DNA of 64,000 bases from Diabrotica undecimpunctata (Eukaryota; Arthropoda; Insecta; Coleoptera; Chrysomelidae). Numbering within the stretch: the first letter of the stretch is position 1; every line of letters begins with the position of its first letter. Both the position numbers and the translations under genes were made by a program. Location: contig NC_092807.1 of the NCBI RefSeq assembly GCF_040954645.1, forward strand, positions 77,516,021-77,580,020. The letters run 5' to 3'. Below, one piece after another: positions 44,840-55,797 of this stretch. The notes under the pieces were generated by a model. That model was not told the origin of the DNA, did no database searches, and was given only the letters and a program-made list of their open reading frames with translations.

Positions 44840-46057
44840 TGGAAGTGTTACAAGTAACGGGTCAACCTTATAACGATACAACTATACAGGAATATCAATT
44901 TCACACCTATTCACCATACATTCCCGGAATGTTGAACTACAACGATGAAATACGAATCACTAATTCAAGATCTCGACGCGTATTCGTTACCGTCAACATC
45001 ATACCTAGATATTGAGGAAAAACTACTCACCCACGACGATAAGGAACCAACAAAACTTAAATTCATAAATAACGCTATTTCCTTTTTATTTCGTGAGCTA
45101 CGGTATGAGTTAAATGGGGTTATTATAGACTCTGTTCGAGAGGTCGGACTGGTATCAACAATTAAAAATTATTTAAGTCTTAACGAAAACGAAAGTATTC
45201 TGTTCCAAAATGCTGGATGGTTCCCAAAAGCAGGGAATGAAAAAATAATTGTGGATGCTCATGGTAACTTTAACGTGTGTATCCCATTACGATTATTATC
45301 AGGATTTTTTGAAGATTTTAGAAAAATTATTATGAATGTGAAGCAAGAGCTTATTTTAATACGATCTAATGATAATGTGGACGCAGTTGTAAGTATAGAC
45401 GACACCGAACGCCCTAAAGTTGAAATAACAAAATTGCAATGGAATGTCGCCCATGTTAGCCCAAGCATGCGTGAACAACTACGATTAAATAGTATAGCTC
45501 ATAAAAATATTAAGCTACCAATTAAATTTCGTTCGTGGCAAATGATTGAATATCCATCATTAAATAATACAACACGGCATACGTGGGCGGTAAAAACCAG
45601 TACTAATATTGAAACACCGAGACATATCATTATTGCATTTCAAAAAGGAAGAAAATCAAAGATTACTAAAGATATGAGCAAATTTGATTATAACGACCTC
45701 AAAAATATAAAAGTATTTTTGAATTCTGAAAGATATCCTTATAATGATTTACAAATAGATTTTGACACCAACAAATTCGCTCAAATTTATGAAATGTTTG
45801 GAAGTTGTCAGACAAGTTATTATAATTTAAGTTTAAACCAACCGATATTTAGCCCACAAGATTTTAAAACTAAGACACCGCTTATACATATAGATTGCAG
45901 TAGACAGAAAGAAGTGATTCAAAATGGGTCCATCGTGCTGCGGTTTGAATTTGAAACAAATACACCTTCAACCTCTGATGTATCTGCATATTGTTTAATT
46001 TTACATGAGAAGGAATTTACATATAATCCATTAACTAAAATAGTAAAACAATATTAA
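44839..46057 (+). pseudogene. MCP: Major capsid protein (double jelly-roll), frameshifted
   Basis: The ATG at 44839 opens a frame of about 40 codons (EYQFHTYSPYIPGMLNYNDE) that shifts to the long ORF (44945-46057, 370 codons) between about 44950 and 44966. Family-typical blocks follow: LPSTSYLDIEEKL, FLFRELRYELNGVIID, IPLRLLSGFFEDFRKI. The pattern fits the double jelly-roll major capsid protein of Polinton-like viruses, which forms pseudo-hexameric capsomers. Length, near 405 codons, is shorter than many relatives. It sits last in a tight cluster: protease, minor capsid, small basic protein, major capsid. Only one clear lesion is seen. Confidence 0.8.
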
Positions 46058-46244
46058 TACGCATGCGTGGTAATTGTATATTATTTGGTAGTAACAATTA
46101 CAAATGTTAGTTGATAATGAAGCGTTCACATGAAAACACGATATACACGAATAACTTCATAACCAATTTAAAAAAACTTTAAAAACGAATTCAGCAATAC
46201 GAAGCCTTCAAACAGGTTATACAAAAACTTCAACAGTTAAAAAT

Positions 46245-46691
46245 ATGAAACTTGTTATTGACATCCAAGGTTTTAAAATTGAAAATAATAAGTTTATATG
46301 TAAAGAATTAGCGTGTTATTCAGGAGATAAAGTTGTAATATATATTTTTAAACTACCTTTCCCATAACGCATGTTACCTCCTGATTTAATTCGGCAGGTT
46401 ATATGGTTAAGTAAATATCACCACTGCATCTCTTGGGATGAAGGTTATACCCCATTATACGAATTTAAAAAAATCATCAAAGAACTAACAGACGAAGCTG
46501 AAATTGTTTATGTAAAAGGGATGGAAAAAGCGAATTACATACGAAAATATTCTTCCACACCTGTAATTGAAGTAGGTGAATCCCGACCACTACCAGTATC
46601 AGAAGCAAAATGTTTTTACCATTCTAAACAAAAATGTATATGCGCCCTTTCAAATGTATTTTTTATCTATGAAAATTTTGTAATGGAGTAA
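46245..46691 (+). pseudogene. Conserved Polinton protein with one nonsense codon
   Basis: The ATG at 46245 (MKLVIDIQGFKIENNKF) opens a frame that meets TAA at 46365 and continues, same frame, as the 106-codon ORF from 46371. Total length would be about 148 codons. Blocks IRQVIWLSKYHHCISWDEGY, IVYVKGMEKANYIRKY and CFYHSKQKCICALSNVFF recur in my memory of insect Polinton proteins. The 'vIDiqGF' start and spaced His/Cys recall an RNase H-like nuclease fold, but I hold that loosely. Located downstream of the major capsid gene on the same strand. Confidence 0.55.
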
Positions 46692-46778
46692 ATTTTAATA
46701 AAAAACATTATATTTTACAGATTTTTTATTTCATCAAACCTAAATTACAATAATAAATTCTACTTAATCTTATTACAA

Positions 46779-47255
46779 CTATACAATTTTCCCGAAACAA
46801 ATTTTACATTCGTAAGAATGTTGATACCATTTCCGTTTTAAAATTCTCACAATCCTTGGTGGAAGCAGATCTTCTACGGACTTTATACGATTTAAATGTT
46901 GGTGTTGGACAAGTTTTGTAAGGAGGTAGTCAAAAGTACATACCTTTTTTAAAAATTCGTTGACCCACAACCAAACATCGGAATTTATAAAAATCCTTTC
47001 CAAAGCTGTGTCTAACAGATAACGTTTTGTCGGGTATTCGTTGACATACAGACGTAATTTCAAGGGTAGACACACATCATCAAATATGTTGTTTTGCCCG
47101 AGTTCACAGAGTACCTCCACCCAACAGTTGTCACAAATTTTATTTAGTTTCTTTTGGTTGGTATAATATTCGATAGATGGTAAGTTAGGTACCGATTTTC
47201 CACTAAGTAATTTAACCACTTTCCCCATAACAAGTTCAATAGTTTCTTGATGCAT
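46779..47255 (-). CDS. Unknown Polinton protein, C-terminal CxxC
   Basis: 158 codons from ATG, uninterrupted and predicted helical. The sequence ends YECKICFGKIV after an LPPRIVRILKRKW segment. The tail arrangement (LPP, basic helix, terminal CxxC) is faintly like the protein at 37591. An early, host-interacting role is conceivable for genes of this type but nothing in the sequence proves it. It is convergent with the 46245 gene and divergent from the acidic ORF at 47370. Confidence 0.5.
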   Translation of the reverse strand: MHQETIELVMGKVVKLLSGKSVPNLPSIEYYTNQKKLNKICDNCWVEVLCELGQNNIFDDVCLPLKLRLYVNEYPTKRYLLDTALERIFINSDVWLWVNEFLKKVCTFDYLLTKLVQHQHLNRIKSVEDLLPPRIVRILKRKWYQHSYECKICFGKIV

Positions 47256-47369
47256 GGTTATTGTTATTTCACCACGTAAACTGATTTTGAACTTACATCA
47301 ACGAAGTTATATACCATCGATCCCCCACTCCGCGATTCTACTACGAATTGTAATCTATCTGTATGGAGT

Positions 47370-47612
47370 TTGTCAACACTCGAGCTATCAGAGGAGTTTA
47401 GCTTTTTGTCGGAGAGTGACATGTCAGATATAGAAAATGATAATTTATTGTATAGTGACGTGGAATTTCAGGATGTCTCGGAAGATGATGTATTTTTGGG
47501 ACCTGTGATAGCACCACCCGAACTGATTGAGGATGTATCGGGAAATAATATGTTTTGCGGACCAGAGATAACACCATTCGAACTAATTAATGAACCGATA
47601 ATTATCTATTAA
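47370..47612 (+). CDS. Small acidic protein with internal repeat
   Basis: 80 codons, strongly acidic, starting from TTG in the called frame; a nearby ATG (47363) is out of frame, so the start is unsure or shifted. Residues 36-75 hold two copies of a unit of about 20 residues (DVSEDDVFLGPVIAPPELI / DVSGNNMFCGPEITPFELI). Such short repeated proline-containing motifs often bind partner proteins. No family recognised. A non-LTR fragment has landed about 270 bp downstream. Confidence 0.35.
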   Translation: MSTLELSEEFSFLSESDMSDIENDNLLYSDVEFQDVSEDDVFLGPVIAPPELIEDVSGNNMFCGPEITPFELINEPIIIY

Positions 47613-47879
47613 TCGTTTCAATATTAGTACTTTATTATGGTAATATATTTGTAATTCAATTATGTTGCAAATCCTTATTAGTTATTTTTGTACTCAAATT
47701 CTATACTTATAACCATATACTTACCATGAAGTTTTATTGAAATCTCTTTTTAATAACTGTATTTAAAAATTTAAAATAAATGTCTTAATGCTTTTCTGTT
47801 TTCTCCTTTATTACATACAAAAACAAAATACATGGTTATAACAACAAATCTACTAAGTTATAAATTAGAGCTGGAGGGT

Positions 47880-48520
47880 TAGATAATAGAACAAGTGATG
47901 GAGTTTTACTATCTAGGCGTCGCAATATCTAGCTATGGAAAGCTTAAAACAGAAGTGGAAGATCAAGTTAATAGAGCAGAGCTGCAGGTTACCTGAATGA
48001 AACAATATGGAGAAAAAAAATATCAGGAAAGAAATGAAAGGTAGGATTTACAAAACAGTCATCAGGCCAATAATGACATACGCAGTAGAAACACGACCTG
48101 ACACAGAGAGAACAAAAAGAATGTTAGCAGAGATGAACACCCTCAGAAAAATCGATGGTAGGGTACTATGGGATAGAGCTAGAAGTCTAAATGTTGAAAA
48201 GAATGCTAGAAACAGCATAGATAAAAACCCTCAGAAAAATCGATGGTAAGACACTATGGGAGAGAGCTAGAAGTATAGATATACTACGGAGATGTACGGT
48301 GGAGAACATCAAGAAATGGGGGAGAAATAGAAGAGTAGAATGGAATGATTATATGAGTCTAATGACAACAAATTGAGTAGTAAAGATGGTAAGAGACTGT
48401 CATCTAATGGGGAGACGATTAGCGGAAAGACCACGAAAACGATGGAGCGACAACTTACTGGAGGAGCATTGAAAAACGGATAGAGTCATATCTACATGAA
48501 ATAAAGAAGAAGAAAATATA
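47880..48520 (+). mobile_element. Nested non-LTR 3' fragment inside the Polinton
   Basis: Encodes the end of an RTE-like endonuclease/RT protein in broken frames: FYYLGVAISSYGKLKTEVED, KGRIYKTVIRPIMTYAVETR, then a GRPRKRW-like end. It closes with GAAGAAGAAAATATA. The same 3' end occurs at 29840-30814. Part of the tail is duplicated internally (CCTCAGAAAAATCGATGGTA at about 48141 and 48230). 5' truncation is typical of LINE insertion. I cannot delimit a target duplication. Confidence 0.75.
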
Positions 48521-48850
48521 GAAATAACAATTTTTAGATGTTTTTTATTAAAAAACGATATAGAAAATCACAATAAAAATCATGTATACACAAAATGAAG
48601 AAGAAGAAAATATAAAAACAACAATTTTTAGATATTTTTTATTAAAAAATAAACAATATATACAAATATAAACATAATTAAAAGTAAACTATAAAAACTA
48701 TATATACTTATATACACAAAATGAAGAAGAAGAAAATATAGAAACCACAATTTTTACATATTTTTTATTCAAAAATAAACAATATATTTATATAAATATC
48801 TAAACACAATTAAAAATAAACTATATAGACTATATATACCTATATACACA
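48508..48850. repeat. Three-unit tandem repeat after the LINE tail
   Basis: GAAGAAGAAAATATA followed by a CAATTTTT...TTTTTTATT segment recurs at about 48508, 48600 and 48723. Units grow from about 85-90 to about 125 bp by AT-rich spacers ending TATACACAAAATGAAGAAG. Probably expanded from the LINE 3' tail. Confidence 0.7.
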
Positions 48851-48893
48851 ACTAAAACTAAATATTATATACAAAAATAGACTAAAACTAAAT

Positions 48894-50209
48894 TTAATTA
48901 ACAGGGTCGTCGGGGTGGGATCTGTAACAAAGAAATAGCAGAATGTAGAACTACATAAAATATCATAATGATATATAAAATTAAAGGTGACACTTAATGA
49001 AGAAAAAATTAAAATTTCACAATAGAGAATAAACTAAATTTTCGTTTGTAAAAATTCATGGAAAACTGTTTTATTATGATCCTAAAGAAGGAAAGGTTGG
49101 TGTACAAAATTAAAGGTGGTACTTAATGAAGAATAAATTAAGATTCTGTAATAAATAATAAATTAAATTTTCGCTTGTAAAAATTTGTGGAAAACTGTTT
49201 TAATTATGATTGTAAAAAGTAAAAGTTAAGGTAAAAAATTGGATTACTCACGGTTTACTCATCCCCCAGCATCGCAGGATATCACCACCAGCATTTTCGT
49301 TGAAAAAGTCTGTAACAAACAAAAAACATTATCAGTATTGTAATTATCATTAATAGCATTACGTAAATTTTGTTAGTAAAATTGTTGCAACATATTGTAA
49401 TAAAAATTCTTACCTCGAGAATCCGTTCTTACAGTATTGGCTAGGAAAGTTTTGGTGTTGTTTATATCTTGCGTCAATCGGATTTGTTCTTCGTGGAAAG
49501 CCACCATAATTTTTTCAGCATATGCTAAAATATTTTCGGTGGCTTTCTTAAGCAGCTCACTATTTTTTAAACTCTCGTTCAAACTTTCCTGGAGACGGTC
49601 CCCATGCTGCTCCAGAGCCGACACAACTCCCCCCTTGTAATTCTCACAAAATGCTTGATGGTAAGTTTCTACTTTTTTGGGGATTTGTAGGGCGCTTGCC
49701 ACTACATTAATCAATGATGGCTCCGAATTCGATATTAATTTTTTTTCCCAGACTTGGGTTTCCCTCAACGGTTTCTCTCTTGGTGGTGATCCCCAATCAG
49801 ATACATCTAATATATCCTCGATAGAGGATAAGTTTTCACCTGAGGGTGTTTCCTCTTCAGAGTCGGAGATCTCATCATAGTTCGCAGCCTTTTCGGCGGC
49901 ATGTAGAATTTCATCTCCCTCGACAGTCGCCGCGGAGTGCACCATTTTCTTATGCTCTTTATTTTTATTAGAATTTATTTTATAAATTAAGCGTTGCGCC
50001 TCGCTTATCTTTTTCGCGCTGACGAAAACAACGCTTTCCTCTGAAGGTGCACGCCGACGGCACGGCGGCGCGATTGAAAACCGACTTTCACATACCGGCG
50101 ACGGCGCGATTGAAGATGGAAGTACACTTTCACCAGTAAAACATTGTTTTTTATTTAACGGTTTCGCAAACTCCGGTCCACTTTTGAATAGAATTCTTTT
50201 TTTAGCCAA
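48894..50209 (-). CDS. Spliced accessory gene of the Polinton (3 exons)
   Basis: Exon 1 is 50209-49414, exon 2 49309-49252, exon 3 48921-48894. Both introns have GT...AG ends (GTAAG...TTACAG, GTGAGT...TTACAG), and the phases join to one open frame of about 293 codons that ends at TAA 48894. Without splicing the frame stops at 49373. The protein has a basic N-terminus (MAKKRILFKSGPEF), Ser/Pro and acidic stretches (ISDSEEETPS), a long helix (residues 205-255) and a short C-terminal GGDILRCWGMSK motif. Family unknown. GC content is clearly above its neighbours, suggesting a captured gene. Confidence 0.6.
48976..49230. repeat. Tandem duplication inside the second intron
   Basis: Two copies, about 129 bp apart, of a unit beginning AATTAAAGGTG and including TGGAAAACTGTTTTA. 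It lies wholly within the predicted second intron of the spliced gene. Confidence 0.7.
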
Positions 50210-50595
50210 GAACCCCGGCTCGCGACGCGCAGAACGTTGTACGGTTTTTATTGCGAAAAGAAGCGACTATTTGAAATTGCATAACTTAAACGGGATTATA
50301 TACAACAAACCGAACCCAAGCTAAGCAACGCGAAATGGTGGGTGAAACAGGATCTGCACTTGCTGTAACAAAGAAAGGTGAATACTCGAAGGCGATGTAA
50401 GCTCTCGCAAATGAAGTGAATACTCTTCCATGACCTACATAGACAACAAAGAAAGGGTACTGACCGGCTATAGTTGAGTTTATGTATGTCTGCACAGCTT
50501 TGCGCTTATTGTTGGTTGTTCACATCAGTTTTTTTTTAATTTTTTTTTTTTTCATTTTTTATATTTTTTTATTTTTGAGGTTTTTTTTTCTTTAT
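50210..50595. other. Intergenic region upstream of spliced gene
   Basis: Moderately GC-rich near 50215-50245 and T-rich from 50525. A 69-codon minus-strand ORF (50286-50495) has no recognisable motif. Presumably holds the promoter of the spliced gene; no clear element seen. Confidence 0.4.
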
Positions 50596-50840
50596 TTTTA
50601 GTCCTACACCCACCTTCCAACCACTCAAATGAAAGGTCTTGACTCCAGGAATACGAATATGTTATTACTTTGAGAAAAAATTAACGCGTAAGGCGGTAAA
50701 ACGCTAAAAAGCGTATTTTTAGTCCTACATCACCTTTCGACCACTCTAATGTAAGGTATTGACGCCAGGTATACGAATATGTTATTATTTTTTAGAAAAA
50801 ATCACGCATATAGCGGTAAAGCGGTAAAAAAACTATTTTT
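50596..50840. repeat. Two-copy 121-bp repeat upstream of PolB
   Basis: TTTTTAGTCCTACA opens each copy (about 50596 and 50717). The shared part includes ATACGAATATGTTATTA and a GCGGTAAA(A)CG block. It lies 200-450 bp before the polymerase start, so a regulatory or origin-like role is conceivable but unproven. Confidence 0.75.
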
Positions 50841-50982
50841 TGTTACACTTTTACTTTTAACCACGCTTATAAATGCGGTAATTATCTATATTTGGGATAT
50901 ATTGTTAGTTTTTGTAATTATTTACTCTAATAATACCATAAAACCGGTATTTCCAGTTTAAAACCGGTAATCAAAACAAGTT

Positions 50983-51057
50983 TATATTTATACCCCACAC
51001 TTCTTTCGTTATTGTTCATTTTCGTGTCGTACAGTCACCTAGCTTCAGTCAACAACC
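50983..51057 (+). promoter_or_regulatory. Core promoter candidate for PolB
   Basis: TATATTTATA at 50983-50992 lies about 30 bp before TCATTT (51016-51021), which fits the arthropod initiator TCAKTY. The polymerase ATG follows 40 bp downstream at 51058. Confidence 0.4.
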
Positions 51058-54000
51058 ATGCAGTGTGACTCTTGTTTAAAAGTTTTATCCAACAAAAGCA
51101 GTGTAAGTAGGCATAAACGGGAAAGTTGTCAGGAACGATTCAATAAAGGGAAAAAGGTGAAACTTAATGATAACCCAGATGTTGTTACATCCGCTAATAA
51201 TTACAATTCAACCATTGTAGAAGCAACTCCCTTTAGATCTATTGTTCATCCAATTACCACTACATCCAATGTTATCGAATGTCAAGATTGTTATAAAAAA
51301 ATTTCTGGGAGAGGACTAACAGGACATTTACGTAGTAATTCACACAAAAGTGTTATTAGTAATGATAGTGGGGTTGAGAAACTATCAAGTGCGTTTAAAA
51401 ATCGTATCGGTAGTTACCGTCTTACTAGCAACAAACATCATACTTATCACTTGGAATTTTTTAGTGAAATTGAAGGTAACGTTTTGAAGCTCTTACATAA
51501 CTATTTACATAAATTTAAAGTGTTAAAAGTTAATTTCGAACTTTACTCTATGTACACAATACCTGAAAAAGATACTTATGATTTAAAATCATTTAATACA
51601 AAAAATCAGATTATTACTATTTCTACTAATTTGAAACAAGCATATCAAGATTTTATTAGGGAGATATTACCCAAGGTTTCGGAAATACAAGAAAAGGAAT
51701 CTGGATGGAGTCTTTTACAAATCCAATCATTAGAAGTTAAAATTAATAAGTACAACCCTCTACGATCTTCTTCATATATCAGGTTACCACGACAAATCGA
51801 GATGAAGAAAGCAATTATTAATATAATGAATAAATATGAAGCATGTTTTGGTTGGGAGGTAAACGCATCAATTTTTGACCCAACAGGTAAATCCAATCTT
51901 ACTACTTCTTATCCGCATTATACTAGTCTCTTAAAGTTCCATAATATAGAATTCCCTATGAAACTCTCAGATATACCAAAATTTGAATTACTAAATAATA
52001 TTTCGATGAACGTTTTTGGGATTAGTGAATGTTTTAAAAATAATATCACACAATTGGAAATCGTTGGACCGTTGTATCATACAAAATCTAAAAAAGCTAC
52101 ACATGTTAACTTATTACTTATTTTTGATGAGTACGGGAATAGTCATTATTGTTACATTACAAATTTATCGGTTAATATCAAAACAAAATGCACACCATAA
52201 TGGTCAGACTTTTCTATGTAATGGTTGCTTACAATTTTTCTCATCCTTAGAACGTCTTCGCAAACATGAAGACAACGATTGCAACTTTGTATATACTAAG
52301 CTTCCAACTACCGACATGATTCTCAATAAATATGGACATCTACAAAAAGAAAATACCTTACAGTTTTCCAACTTTCAGAAACAAATGCAAGTTCCGTTTG
52401 TTATATATGCTGATTTTGAAAGTATACTGCAACCGATACAATATGCAACACCTTCTGATAATTCCTCGTTTACTGTCAAAACCTATCAGCATACACCATA
52501 TTCATTCGGTTTTTATGTTAAATGTTATTTTGATGACAGTTTATCACAACTTATCATTTATCGCGGTGACAACGTGGTTGAAAAGTTTATTCAAAAACTA
52601 GAAGAAAAAGTTTACACTATTTATCATAAATATCTTAAACATATTAAACCTATGAAAAAACTCACACCAGAAGAGGAATTACAATGTTTTACTAGTAAGT
52701 GTTGTCACATTTGTGATAAACCGTTCGATATTAACGAAATTAAAGTTAGAGATCATTCACATCTAACAGGGTTGTTTTCTGACGCGGCTCATAACGCTTG
52801 TAATTTAAATTACAAATTACCTAAGTTCATACCTGTTTTCATGCATAATTTAACCAATTACGATTCGCATCTGTTTATAACAAAATTAGCTCAGAATAAC
52901 GAAAAAATTGATGTTATTGCACAAACTAAAGAAAAATATATATCATTCACCAAACTACTTTTAGTTGATCGTGGTGATCTAGAGCAAAATATATATTTAA
53001 AATTAAGGTTTATAGATTCTTTCAGATTTTTACCTCATTCACTGGATAATTTAAGTAAAACCCTAAATGATAATCAATGTCTAGAGTTACAAAAATATTG
53101 TCGATCAAATGAAGAGTTCGGATTGTTACGACAAAAAGGTGTTTTCCCTTATTCATACCTGGATAACTTTTCAAAACTTGGTGAGGTATCTTTACCCACA
53201 CAAGAAGAATTTTTCGATATTTTAAAAGGTGAAGGCATTTCCGATGAAAAGTACTTACGAGCTAAGCGAGTTTGGGAAGTTTTTAATTGTAACACTTTAG
53301 GAGAGTACTCAGATGTTTATTTAAAATCAGATATTTTATTATTAGCTGATGTGTTCGAAAACATTGACATAATTCATTATTTAACTATACACTAGATCCT
53401 GCTCAATATTTAACAGCTCCATCACTTAGCTGGGATGCTATGTTGCGTAAAACTAATGTTCAGCTTGAATTATTGACGGATATAGACATGCTCCATTTTT
53501 TTAAAAAGGGTATAAGTGGAGTTATAAGTCAGTGTAGCACTAGATTTGCTGCTGCAAATAATCAGTATTGTGGGAATTATGATTGTTCTAAACCTACTTC
53601 ATATATTCTTTATTTAGATGCTACAAACCTTTATGGTTACGCTATGAGTCAATTCCTTCCGCATGGTGATTTTCGATGGTTAGATGATGTAGAAATCACT
53701 CATTTTGATTGTTTATCAGTCGATGATGAATCTGAAAAGGGGTATGTCTTAGAAGTTGATTTAGCTTATCCTGAAACATTACATGATTTCCATAACGACT
53801 TACCGTTTTGTCCTGAAAATCTGATTCCTCCTAATAGTAAAGATCCCAAGCTTGTATTAACGTTGTTACCGAAAAATAAATATATTATCCATTATAGAAA
53901 TTGGAAACAGTGTACTGAACAAGGTTTAAAGGTAACTAAAATTCATCGAATTCTAGAATTTTCTCAATCACCGTGGTTAAACCCTTATATTGAATTAAAC

Positions 54001-54944
54001 ACAAATAATGAATTTGATAAAAGTACATATAAAAATTGCACAAACTCTACGGGAAAACGTTGATAAGAGGGTTGATATTAAACTTTTATCCCACTGGGAA
54101 AACTTGCCTGGGAGCGTCGGTGCTGAAGGGTTTATTAGTATGCCGAATTTTCACTATGTTTCAATATTTTCTGATAATTTAGTTGCAATTAAAATGAATA
54201 TCCTAAAAATAATTTACGACAAACCGGTATATGTCGGTTTTTCAATTTTAGAAATATTCAAAATTCGTATGTATGATTTTTTTTTACAATTACATTAAAG
54301 CTAAATATGTAGATAATGCCGCACTTTTGTATACCGACACTGATTCATTAATTTTACACATTCAAACAGAAAACGTTTACCGCGATATCAAAGAAAACCT
54401 TCATTTATTTGATACATCCAATTACCCCGCCGATAATATCTTTAATATACCAAAAACACCATCAGTGGTTGGTAAATTAAAGGATGAGTTTAAAGGTAAA
54501 CCAATTACAAATTTTTGTGGTACTGGTGCCAAAGCTTATTGTGTGACATTAAGTAACAATGATAACCTTAAAAAAGCTAAGGGAATTTCCAAAAACGTTA
54601 TAAATAAATCTTGAACATTTACGGATTATAAACAAGTAGTTGATAATACTAATGCAAAGATTTATCGTAAAATGTATACATTTATGTCACATTTACATGA
54701 AATGTATACTGAATTAAAAAATAAGGTTGCTTTAACTTCCCACGATGATAAGAGATATGTTATACCCGGAACTATTAACACATTAGCGTGGTGTCATTAC
54801 AAAATAGATACGTTTATACCTAACCAACAACAAAAAAATCTCGATTATTTAATCCAGCAAGCTAAACTACTTCTACCAGAAGCAGAAAATGATGGTAGGG
54901 ATGAATTTTATGTAGATAGTTTTGAAATGGATTTTTTATCGTAG
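51058..54944 (+). pseudogene. POLB: Protein-primed family B DNA polymerase, broken
   Basis: Would copy the linear element from a terminal protein. The N-terminus has two C2H2-like fingers (CDSCLKVL..., CQDCYKKI...), and a third finger-like block (CNGCLQFF) follows near 52220. The exonuclease part has YADFES, NLTNYDSHL and YLKSDILLLAD; between the first two sits an endonuclease VII-like HNH insert (CCHICDKPF ... VRDHSHLTG). Polymerase motif A is YLDATNLYGYAM and motif C YTDTDS (54330). Damage: frameshifts near 52170, 53375, 54050 and 54290 and TGA at 54612. The 54050 lesion removes most of motif B (K...NS.YG), so repairing frames alone would not restore the site. Confidence 0.95.
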
Positions 54945-55440
54945 TGGGAGAGTTTGTTGGTGGGGTGTTTGTTTAATAACACGTTATAGAGCTAATTCCT
55001 ACAGTTCTTCTTCAGCTTTACTGCTAGTATTTACAATGTGGATGTGTTACGTTACCGAAATTGAAGTTAAGGATTTAAAAAGTGGTGTTCAAAACTTACA
55101 CCAACTTTTTTCAAATCTGGAGTTTGATGCTTCTCATGAAGCCGTTTATGGTGCAGTGCGTCCATCATCTTATTCTCCAGAATTTTGTACAGAATTAGCT
55201 AAAAAATATGAAAAAGGTGCTGAAATCCATGACTTGTATCTTAAAAACCAAATATGTTTATATGGATTTGTATCGTTACTAAAAGTTGTAAAGTTGGATG
55301 GTTATTTAATTCGAATAAAAGACTATCTTCCATCTGTTTTATACGAAAAAGAAGAAAATAACGAAGATGATACTTCCAGTAATGAAGTTATTGATAAAGA
55401 CATTGATGGTATGGTTGAAGATGGTTCAAGTAAATCATAA
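54945..55440 (+). CDS. Unknown acidic-tailed protein downstream of PolB
   Basis: The called ORF opens from TTG at 54922 inside the PolB end. A better start is ATG 55035 (MWMCYVTEIEV), giving 135 codons. Residues form several helices (DLKSGVQNLHQLFSNLEF, PEFCTELAKKYEKGAEIHDLYL) and end in an acidic Glu/Asp/Ser tail. No family recognised. It lies in tandem behind the polymerase and is the last coding sequence before the right terminus. No stop within the ATG-started frame. Confidence 0.5.
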
Positions 55441-55577
55441 ACTTAATAATCTAATATTTAGACTTTATTGTATTAACGGTATAATGTATTTAATAAAAGC
55501 ATTTATGTACTAATAATAATTGTTTTATTTGCGTATTTAGCATTTATTAATATGGTGTGAGTGTAAAATGTATCTTG

Positions 55578-55678
55578 TTTCCACCACATATTCTATATAA
55601 TGAATTTATCCAAATAAAGCTACCGTGTTTGGAACACTATTATACTTCACTATTCTGTTTCACTATTAACCTACTTTT
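55578..55678 (+). repeat. Inverted remnant of the left-end gene
   Basis: About 80% identical over 78 bp, in inverted orientation, to 37620-37716, the 3' end of the 203-codon gene. Here it encodes FPPHILYNEFIQIKLPCLEH, versus LPPHIRYNETIQLKLPCWEH there. The terminal inversion therefore once reached into coding sequence, and only a scrap remains on this side. Confidence 0.85.
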
Positions 55679-55797
55679 TGTTTTTTTCCTTATTTTACCT
55701 TATAAAAATAAAGTTATCTATTACTATTTCTTGTTTTTACATACCTGACCTGTTTGACTTTTACTGGTAATGTATATTTCTATCCTTTGTGTGTAAC

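Noticed and set aside
44945..46057. Treating the 370-codon ORF as a complete capsid gene
   Set aside because: Its first methionine is inside the conserved region; family-like sequence exists upstream in another frame from 44839, so the gene is longer and frameshifted.
50286..50495. 69-codon ORF between the spliced gene and PolB
   Set aside because: No motif, no start context and lies in presumed promoter sequence.
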